A DNA stretch of 14,599 nt from Clostridia bacterium (GTDB lineage Bacteria > Bacillota > Clostridia > Oscillospirales > CAG-272): NCBI GenBank assembly GCA_017395885.1, contig JAFQNM010000251.1:1-14599 (forward strand), in the 5' to 3' direction. The translations under genes and the position numbers were made by a program. Position 1 is the first letter of the stretch. Every line of letters begins with the position of its first letter. This document shows, one piece after another, positions 8,397-12,811 of this stretch. The notes under the pieces were generated by a model. It saw only the letters and a list, made by a program, of their open reading frames with translations. It was not told where the DNA came from and did no database searches.

Positions 8397-9225
8397 TTCC
8401 TTTTATTATGGTTATATTACGGGTAACGGTCTTTCTTTTTCGCCAAGCAAAGGGGTATTTTTCAAAGGTACAGTCGTCCATTTTTTCAACCGAGCCCACG
8501 GGGTCACGGTCTCCTATGTAGGAATCTCTGAAAAAGCCTATTGGGGTGAGGAGGGTTCCTTTTTCAAGAGCCTTTTGCGTATAGGGGCAGGCGGCCTGAC
8601 AAGCATCGCAGCCCCATATGCTGCCGCCCGTTTTTATAAGAGCCGCCTCCTTTGCAGACAGGTCTCCCTTTTTCTGAGTGAGGGAGGAGATGCAGCTTTT
8701 TCTGCTTTTATCCCTGACGGCGCCTGTGGGGCAGGCTCGACTGCAGCGGCCGCAGTCCTCGCAGCAGCGGGGCTCAGCGGATACTGTGGGAATGCCCTCA
8801 AGGTCAAGCTCCTCCTCTGTTAGGCTGCATACAAGCTCTCCTATAAATACGTAGGATGAATATTTTTCAGTTATAAGAAGGGAGTTTTTTCCGATAATGC
8901 CAAGGCCTGCACGGGCGGCGCCCTCCACCTCAAGAAAGGGAGAATGGTCTGCAAAGCCACGTGCAAAGCGGCCGGGATACTTTTCTTTCACATACCCTTC
9001 AAGGGCAGAAAACACCTCTTTTGCAAGGGTATGGTAGTCGTAAACAGCGCCATAAGATGAGATAAGGCCGTTGCAATCTCCCGAATAATAGGGAAACAGC
9101 ACAAAAATAACGCTGCACCCGCCGGGCAGAAGTGAAAAAAGTCTCTCGTTTGCTGCTTTGCAGGCGCTGTCCGGCAGAGCGGCAAAGGAATCTATATTGA
9201 ATTTCAAAAGTATATCCCGTATCAA
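8380..9225 (-). CDS. QueG-like double 4Fe-4S protein (short epoxyqueuosine reductase homologue)
   Basis: About 281 residues from a TTG start at 9223-9225. I chose this start because AAGGGAGGTG lies 5 nt upstream and the promoter's predicted start site is near 9255, which leaves almost no leader for the in-frame ATG at 9249. QueG family features, numbered from TTG, are YDYH (62-65), the active-site-region Asp93 (FADHSP), ARAGLGIIGKNS (105-116), cluster cysteines 155, 158, 161 and 165 (C-x2-C-x2-C-x3-CP), Cys178 (SCISSLTQ), and 206, 209 and 213 (C-x2-C-x3-CP). QueG is a cobalamin enzyme that reduces epoxyqueuosine to queuosine in tRNA. Full-length QueG is roughly 350-390 residues with C-terminal HEAT repeats; these are absent here and no other queuosine gene is near. 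The substrate is therefore uncertain. It is first in the operon with addB, addA and ywlG. Confidence 0.85.
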   Translation of the reverse strand: MIRDILLKFNIDSFAALPDSACKAANERLFSLLPGGCSVIFVLFPYYSGDCNGLISSYGAVYDYHTLAKEVFSALEGYVKEKYPGRFARGFADHSPFLEVEGAARAGLGIIGKNSLLITEKYSSYVFIGELVCSLTEEELDLEGIPTVSAEPRCCEDCGRCSRACPTGAVRDKSRKSCISSLTQKKGDLSAKEAALIKTGGSIWGCDACQAACPYTQKALEKGTLLTPIGFFRDSYIGDRDPVGSVEKMDDCTFEKYPFAWRKRKTVTRNITIIKGNEKND

Positions 9226-9261
9226 GGCCGCACCTCCCTTTGTTATCATTATATCATATTG

Positions 9262-9290
9262 ATTATACCAAAAACGGTACAAAGAATCAA
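9262..9290 (-). promoter_or_regulatory. Sigma-A promoter of the QueG-like/addB/addA/ywlG operon
   Basis: On the minus strand TTGATT (9290-9285) is followed by a 17-nt spacer and TATAAT (9267-9262), with TG one base upstream of the -10 (extended -10). The predicted start is near 9255, giving a leader of about 30 nt to the TTG start. No other convincing promoter was seen within the operon. Confidence 0.8.
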
Positions 9291-9328
9291 CATCCCCGTG
9301 GAGGAAACAAAAGATTAACATATTACTG

Positions 9329-9357
9329 TTGAAAGTTGGAATAAAATATGGTATCAT
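9329..9357 (+). promoter_or_regulatory. Sigma-A promoter of the two-helix membrane protein gene
   Basis: TTGAAA (9329-9334), 17-nt spacer, TATCAT (9352-9357). The predicted start is near 9364, about 30 nt before the ATG at 9394. It diverges from the operon promoter, with the two -35 boxes about 39 bp apart, so a regulator bound between them could affect both. Confidence 0.7.
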
Positions 9358-9393
9358 AACATTAATATAGAGAAAAAGAAAGGAACTTTCGCA

Positions 9394-9966
9394 ATGGCAA
9401 AGAGAACAACCGGCGGAGAAGAGATCGATCCTTCGGTCTATTCCACAAATTATACGGAGTTTACCGTTAAGAAAAAGGCAGATCTCAAGATCTTTCTTAT
9501 CAGAGCACTGATGATCCTTGTGTACGTATCCATCCCCACAGTTATATTTGTGCTGGTGCCCAATCTGTTTTTCCTTGGAGCGCTCAGCTGCCTTATGGTA
9601 ATAATTGCCTGGTATTTCACCTGGCCCTTTACGAATGTTGAGTATGGGTATGTTCTTTCCTCAGGCTCCTGGAGATTCGAGACCTCCTACGGCTCAAGAA
9701 GAAACGTTATAAATCTTGAGAAGAAGGTCAAGGATATGAAGAAGATCGCTCCCTTTACCTCTGCAGAGGAGGAGCTTTTGAAGAAGGCCGATAAGGTATA
9801 CGATTTCCGCAGCAGCCCGAAACAGAGCGAGGATATCTACTATGCGCTTTACGAGGAGGATGGAAAGGAAAGTATTATTCTTTTCCAGTGCACCAACAAG
9901 GCGCTGAAGATATTCAAAAGCTATAACAAGGAGAACACCGTTGTGGTGGATACTCTCAGATATTGA
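9394..9966 (+). CDS. Two-helix membrane protein of unknown function
   Basis: 190 residues; the start is ATG with AAAGGAA (9379-9385) 8 nt upstream. A hydrophilic N-terminus of about 30 residues precedes two hydrophobic segments (about 34-55 and 57-78) that form a helical hairpin, with a short turn at VPNL. A soluble C-terminal domain of about 110 residues follows and begins NVEYGYVLSSGSWRFE. With two helices and a Lys/Arg-rich flank, both termini are probably cytoplasmic. The layout of a membrane hairpin followed by a compact beta-rich domain resembles small clostridial families of the DUF6106 kind and membrane-anchored PH-like proteins. I cannot confirm either, and no catalytic motif is visible. 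It has its own promoter and a strong terminator 16 nt past the stop, so it is mainly transcribed alone, with possible read-through into the lipoprotein. Confidence 0.85.
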   Translation: MAKRTTGGEEIDPSVYSTNYTEFTVKKKADLKIFLIRALMILVYVSIPTVIFVLVPNLFFLGALSCLMVIIAWYFTWPFTNVEYGYVLSSGSWRFETSYGSRRNVINLEKKVKDMKKIAPFTSAEEELLKKADKVYDFRSSPKQSEDIYYALYEEDGKESIILFQCTNKALKIFKSYNKENTVVVDTLRY

Positions 9967-9981
9967 GAATAAAACAAAGGT

Positions 9982-10020
9982 CCCCCGCATATATTCCTGT
10001 GAATATATGCGGGGGTTTTT
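9982..10020 (+). terminator. Intrinsic terminator with a perfect 15-bp stem
   Basis: CCCCCGCATATATTC (9982-9996) pairs exactly with GAATATATGCGGGGG (10001-10015) around a CTGT loop, followed by TTTTT (10016-10020). It lies 16 nt after the 9394-9966 gene stop and only 2 nt before the next ATG, so it separates the membrane protein gene from the lipoprotein gene or attenuates the latter. Confidence 0.88.
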
Positions 10021-10022
10021 GT

Positions 10023-10550
10023 ATGAAGAAAATGATAATTGTCTTGGTCGTGGCGCTTTTGGCTTGCCTTTTCTCATCCTGCAGGGAGGAGAGGACGGCC
10101 GTTTTCGATTATCAGGATAAGGTGAGCCGTGTTGAAGGGAGCTATACTGAAAACGGAGAGGTGCGAGAGCTGGTGCTGTATTTCAAGAGCACAGAGGAGG
10201 GAAACTCCTGCCGCAGAGTAGATTATTCTGCGCCCTCAAGCCTTGCGGGAATGTCCTTCACCCTTGAGGGAGACAGGATAACGGCTCAGTACGGAGATAT
10301 GAGAATAGACGGGACCTGCTTTGACGGGGAGGACGTTTTTTCGGCATCCCGTCTTTTTACCCTGCGTGAGGAGGACATATTGGAGATCAGGGGCGGAGAG
10401 GGAGATACCACCGTGGTCACAGGGGAGAGCGGAGAGGGCACCTGGGAGGCGGTAACTGATAAGGATGGCCTGCCCATGCAGCTGACCCTCAGAGATTCAA
10501 GGGGCGTTTGCAGTCTTGAGGTGAAGGAGATAGTGCTTTTTGAAGAATAA
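10023..10550 (+). CDS. Small lipoprotein of unknown function
   Basis: 175 residues from the ATG at 10023. The N-terminus is a lipoprotein signal: MKKM, a hydrophobic core (IIVLVVALLACLF), then SSC with Cys20 as the lipidation site. Phe at -3 of the lipobox is less usual than Leu. The mature part of about 155 residues is polar, acidic and rich in short beta-type segments (VLYFKS, SFTLEG, AQYGDMRID). This loosely recalls curved-sheet LolA-type lipoproteins, but I do not recognise a family. Expression is odd. There is no normal Shine-Dalgarno sequence, and the only G-rich stretch, GGGGG at 10011-10015, is the 3' arm of the preceding terminator. The frame also stays open back to a TTG at 9963 that overlaps the upstream stop. 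The gene converges on spoVAE with a 5-nt gap; no strong terminator separates them, only an AT-rich palindrome around AAAGCTTT. Confidence 0.78.
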   Translation: MKKMIIVLVVALLACLFSSCREERTAVFDYQDKVSRVEGSYTENGEVRELVLYFKSTEEGNSCRRVDYSAPSSLAGMSFTLEGDRITAQYGDMRIDGTCFDGEDVFSASRLFTLREEDILEIRGGEGDTTVVTGESGEGTWEAVTDKDGLPMQLTLRDSRGVCSLEVKEIVLFEE

Positions 10551-10555
10551 AGCTT

Positions 10556-10921
10556 TTATTTTCTTTTTGAGCGGAAGATGAGAGACATAAGAAAGCCAAA
10601 TACCAAGGCAGCGCCTATGCCTGCAGAGGCCGCAGTCAGCGCTCCGGACAGGGCTCCGAGAAGGCCCCTTTCGTCAACGGCCTCTCTCACTCCCTTTGAA
10701 ATGAGATAGCCAAAGCCTGTCAGAGGCGTGGTGGCTCCCGCCCCTGCAAAATCCTCAAGATGGCCGTAAATACCGAGACCTCCCAGAAAAACGCCTGCCA
10801 CAACGTAGAGCACGAGTATTCTTGCGGGGGTCATTTTTGTTTTGTCTATAAGCACCTGAGCAATAACGCAGAGGGCTCCGCCTACCAGAAAGGCTCTGAG
10901 ATAGATCATAAGGTCGCTCAT
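10556..10921 (-). CDS. spoVAE: Stage V sporulation protein AE
   Basis: 121 residues, the normal length for SpoVAE (SpoVAEb type). It is an integral membrane protein of the SpoVA channel that moves calcium-dipicolinate into the forespore and out at germination. Hydrophobic segments are visible at about 7-25, 33-54, 66-75 and 88-117. Family-typical stretches include LRAFLVGGALCVIAQVLIDK, LTGFGYLISKGV (67-78) and the glycine/alanine-rich GLLGALSGALTAASAGIGAA (87-106). The ATG at 10919-10921 overlaps the spoVAD stop in an ATGA arrangement. GAGGAG lies about 6 nt upstream inside spoVAD, so translation is coupled. In Bacillus the order is spoVAC-spoVAD-spoVAEb; here only AD and AE are present. Confidence 0.93.
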   Translation of the reverse strand: MSDLMIYLRAFLVGGALCVIAQVLIDKTKMTPARILVLYVVAGVFLGGLGIYGHLEDFAGAGATTPLTGFGYLISKGVREAVDERGLLGALSGALTAASAGIGAALVFGFLMSLIFRSKRK

Positions 10922-11964
10922 AATTTCTCCTCTTCTCCGATGGCGGATGATCTGATATGAACAAGGTGGGCAATGGAGGGGATATCGGCCCCTTGCTGAA
11001 CGCTCATTGTGTTCATAAGAGCTCCCGTGCCGAGAAAGAGCACGTCCTTAAGGTCGCCCAATCTCATCTGCCGAAGCACGTGGCCTGCAAGCACCGTTGC
11101 GCTGCAGCCGCAGCCGCTTCCGCCTGCGTGCTTGTCCTGCCTTTTTCTGTCAAATATCATAAGTCCGCAGTCGTTGTATCTATCGGAAATATCTGCGCCG
11201 CAGTCTGCCATTATTTCCATAAGGATCTCCGAGCCCTCAAAGCCCAGATCCCCTGTGAGAATAAGCTGTGGCATAGCGCCGCCGCCTTCAAAATATCGGC
11301 AAAGGGTGTCTGCTGCGGCAGGCGCCATGGCTGCCCCCATGTTGTTTGCATCCTTTATTCCCGCATCAACTATCCTCCCCGGGCAGACCTCAAAGATCTC
11401 CGGGAGCTGTGCAGCCCCGGCAGGAGATGCCCTGAGCGCATCGGAGCGCCTACAGCTTAAAACGAATGCACCTGAGCCGGTCACTGTCCATTGGGCGGTG
11501 GGAGGACGCTGACCGCCGTATTCAAGAGGTGAGCGAAACTGCCTTTCTGCCGATGCGTTGTGAGAGGAGGTGACCGCCGCCGCTCTGATACCGTAGGCCG
11601 AGGAAAGGAGCGATGCCAGCATCAGGCCCTCGGCCGCAGTTGAACAAGCTCCGTAAAGGCCGAGAAACGGTGAAACGAAGCCGCAGAGCCCTTGGGCAGA
11701 GCCGATGCATTGGTTCAAAAGATCGCCTGAAAGGATAATATCGGCCTCGCCGTCTGTCATCAGCGCCTTTGTAAGCGCCTTTGAGAGGGCAAGCCTCTGG
11801 AGCTCGGCCTCTGCCTTTTCCCACGTGTCCTTTCCGAAAAAATCGTCGCCCTTCACCGCCGTATCAAAGGTTTCTGCAAGGGGGCCCTCACTCTCCTCGT
11901 GGCCCACCACCGAGGCCGAGGCTGTGATATAAACGGGCTTTTCCAATCTGTATATGCTTTTCAC
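10918..11964 (-). CDS. spoVAD: Stage V sporulation protein AD
   Basis: 348 residues, close to the family norm of about 338. SpoVAD is a thiolase-fold protein on the inner spore membrane that binds dipicolinic acid as part of the SpoVA uptake and release machinery. Diagnostic blocks are LGLYGACSTAAEGLMLAS (101-118, with Cys107 at the position of the thiolase nucleophile), SHNASAERQFRSPLEYGGQR (134-153), the following PPTAQWTVTGSGAF, and the C-terminal GCGCSATVLAGHVL and LFLGTGALMNTMSVQQG. The start is GTG (11962-11964) with an AAGG ribosome site about 9 nt upstream. A plausible sigma-G promoter precedes it. It is the first gene of a two-gene unit with spoVAE; the next gene upstream is divergent, so spoVAC is not adjacent. 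Confidence 0.95.
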   Translation of the reverse strand: MKSIYRLEKPVYITASASVVGHEESEGPLAETFDTAVKGDDFFGKDTWEKAEAELQRLALSKALTKALMTDGEADIILSGDLLNQCIGSAQGLCGFVSPFLGLYGACSTAAEGLMLASLLSSAYGIRAAAVTSSHNASAERQFRSPLEYGGQRPPTAQWTVTGSGAFVLSCRRSDALRASPAGAAQLPEIFEVCPGRIVDAGIKDANNMGAAMAPAAADTLCRYFEGGGAMPQLILTGDLGFEGSEILMEIMADCGADISDRYNDCGLMIFDRKRQDKHAGGSGCGCSATVLAGHVLRQMRLGDLKDVLFLGTGALMNTMSVQQGADIPSIAHLVHIRSSAIGEEEKL

Positions 11965-11987
11965 GGTATACCGCCTTCTTTTTTTCT

Positions 11988-12017
11988 TATTATTTGCCGA
12001 AAAGAGCTTAATATTCC
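11988..12017 (-). promoter_or_regulatory. Possible sigma-G (forespore) promoter of spoVAD-spoVAE
   Basis: On the minus strand GGAATA (12017-12012) is followed by a 17-nt spacer and AATAATA (11994-11988). This fits the sigma-G pattern (GNATR, 17-18 nt, CATNNTA) at all -35 positions and at five of seven consensus -10 positions. Forespore control is expected for spoVA genes. The leader would be short, about 17 nt. The match is partial, so this is tentative. Confidence 0.42.
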
Positions 12018-12026
12018 AAAGTGAAG

Positions 12027-12055
12027 TTGACAGAGCTGCGCAAATATGATAAAAT
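12027..12055 (+). promoter_or_regulatory. Sigma-A promoter of the TerB-like gene
   Basis: Consensus TTGACA (12027-12032), 17-nt spacer, TAAAAT (12050-12055). The predicted start is near 12062, about 40 nt before the ATG. It diverges from spoVAD. Confidence 0.78.
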
Positions 12056-12101
12056 AATGTAGTAAATTAGGTATTAGTACATCCCAAAGGAGCTGATAGC
12101 A

Positions 12102-12515
12102 ATGGCAAATCTTACTGAAATTCTCCAGAACTACGCAAACGCCGATTATGACGTTCTCGTTTCCATGGCGCAGAAATCACTCACAAAGATTCTCCCTGCC
12201 TGCAAGAAGGTGGATAAGGAGAATGACGGATTTCTTATGGTATCAGGCATCGTGCTCAGTGCGGTAGGTGCCGACGGAAAGCTCTCCGAGCTTGAAAAGA
12301 AGTTCGTTTGTGACGTTCTCGGCATCAAGGAGGCCACCTTTAATAACTTTATAAAGCTTTATGACGATAGCTTTGCTGCAGTAGTTGATAAGTTTGCAGA
12401 TTCTCTTGACGAGGATACCAAGGCCCTGACCCTCACCCTCGTTGCCTGCATTGCCGCTTGCGACGAGAGAATAACCGTTGAGGAATCTTCCTTTATAAGA
12501 AAGATCCTGGAATAA
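12102..12515 (+). CDS. TerB-like domain protein
   Basis: 137 residues; ATG with AAAGGAG (12086-12092) 9 nt upstream. It is all-helical in appearance and carries the TerB signature twice: ADGKLSELEKKF (57-68), preceded by a hydrophobic helix (FLMVSGIVLSAVG), and CDERITVEESSFI (120-132), preceded by LTLTLVACIAAC. TerB-like domains are named from tellurite-resistance proteins and are found in many contexts, some metal- or membrane-associated. The acidic residues after the helix could bind a metal, but no role can be assigned here. It has no signal peptide and is probably cytoplasmic. It stands alone behind its own promoter. I see no convincing terminator before the pflB promoter that begins 22 nt after its stop, so read-through into the pflB leader is possible, where the riboswitch terminator would act on it. 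Confidence 0.75.
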   Translation: MANLTEILQNYANADYDVLVSMAQKSLTKILPACKKVDKENDGFLMVSGIVLSAVGADGKLSELEKKFVCDVLGIKEATFNNFIKLYDDSFAAVVDKFADSLDEDTKALTLTLVACIAACDERITVEESSFIRKILE

Positions 12516-12536
12516 GGCACCGTAGCATTTTTGGTG

Positions 12537-12565
12537 TTGACAAACGGAAAATATCGCTGTATAAT
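12537..12565 (+). promoter_or_regulatory. Consensus sigma-A promoter of pflB
   Basis: TTGACA (12537-12542), 17-nt spacer, TATAAT (12560-12565): a match at all twelve consensus positions with optimal spacing. The predicted start is near 12572, at the first base of the riboswitch. So strong a promoter implies that control is exerted in the leader rather than at initiation. Confidence 0.9.
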
Positions 12566-12571
12566 GCGAGT

Positions 12572-12650
12572 GAGGCCCTTACATGACTGACGGATTTCGC
12601 GGAACACCGCGGGGGAGTGTAAGGGGCAATATGCCGACCGTCTGGGCAAA
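12572..12650 (+). ncRNA. ZTP riboswitch (pfl motif) controlling pflB
   Basis: The conserved core is present: GACTGACGG (12585-12593), GGGGGAG (12611-12617) and GCCGACCGTCTGGGC (12633-12647). P1 is CCCTTACA (12576-12583) with TGTAAGGG (12618-12625). An inner hairpin pairs CGCGG (12598-12602) with CCGCG (12607-12611) around AACA. P3 pairs GCC (12633-12635) with GGC. The pseudoknot GACGG (12589-12593) with CCGTC (12638-12642) is intact; the more common form is GGCGG/CCGCC, so both sides have changed together. ZTP riboswitches sense ZMP/ZTP, which build up when 10-formyl-tetrahydrofolate is short. The 3' strand of P3 is also the 5' strand of the following terminator, so ligand should turn expression on. 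The logic fits: PflB makes formate, which can restore formyl-folate. Confidence 0.93.
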
Positions 12651-12679
12651 CGCAGTTAACGCTGGTTTGCCCTTTTTTT
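12644..12679 (+). terminator. Riboswitch-controlled intrinsic terminator
   Basis: GGGCAAAC (12644-12651) pairs with GTTTGCCC (12665-12672). After one bulged G, CAG (12653-12655) pairs with CTG (12662-12664) around TTAACG. Seven T residues follow (12673-12679). Its GGGC is shared with riboswitch helix P3, making the two structures mutually exclusive. Confidence 0.92.
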
Positions 12680-12784
12680 GTGCAAACAGCATCCGAAAAG
12701 AGACAGGCCCTGAGCTTTGCTAAAGGACATACGCCTGTCCCCATAAAGGCCCTTGTGCCTTACCTTTGAGGAGGTAAGCGCACA
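12680..12784 (+). promoter_or_regulatory. Structured remainder of the pflB leader
   Basis: About 105 nt between the terminator and a small ORF. GACAGGC (12702-12708) pairs with GCCTGTC (12733-12739), enclosing a small CTTT/AAAG hairpin. GTGC-CTTACCT (12755-12765) pairs with AGGTAAG (12772-12778) and GCAC (12780-12783) with C12779 bulged; this stem holds the Shine-Dalgarno GAGGAGG (12768-12774) partly in its 3' arm. A competing pair is AAGGC (12746-12750) with GCCTT (12757-12761). I recognise no known second aptamer here. Confidence 0.5.
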
Positions 12785-12811
12785 ATGCAAGAAAGGAATG
12801 GTCAGATATGA
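12785..12811 (+). CDS. Possible 8-codon leader ORF coupled to pflB
   Basis: The ATG at 12785 has a strong GAGGAGG (12768-12774) 10 nt upstream and reads MQERNGQI, ending at TGA 12809-12811. That stop overlaps the pflB ATG (12808-12810) as ATGA. The AAAGGAA ribosome site of pflB lies inside it. It could be a coupling leader peptide or simply a chance ORF between two ribosome sites. The peptide shows no run of one amino acid that would suggest classic attenuation. Confidence 0.4.
   Translation: MQERNGQI

Noticed and set aside
8149..8823. Plus-strand frame spanning the addB/QueG-like junction
   Set aside because: It is antisense to two well-supported genes and lacks a ribosome site.
9248..9258. 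Second TATAAT/TATGAT on the minus strand as an alternative -10
   Set aside because: No suitable -35 at 16-18 nt; the -10 at 9262-9267 has TTGATT at exactly 17 nt and an extended TG.
9226..9357. N-terminal extension of the QueG-like protein from upstream ATGs (9357 or 9249)
   Set aside because: It would place the promoter -10/-35 inside the gene, and the extension is not QueG-like. TTG 9225 has the strong ribosome site.
10546..10575. AT-rich palindrome (around AAAGCTTT) between the lipoprotein and spoVAE as a terminator
   Set aside because: The stem is short, almost all A-T and out of register; too weak to call as an intrinsic terminator.
12572..12650. Tetrahydrofolate or other riboswitch class for the pflB leader
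   Set aside because: The GCCGACCGTCTGGGC block together with the GACTGACGG and GGGGGAG core is specific to the ZTP (pfl) motif.
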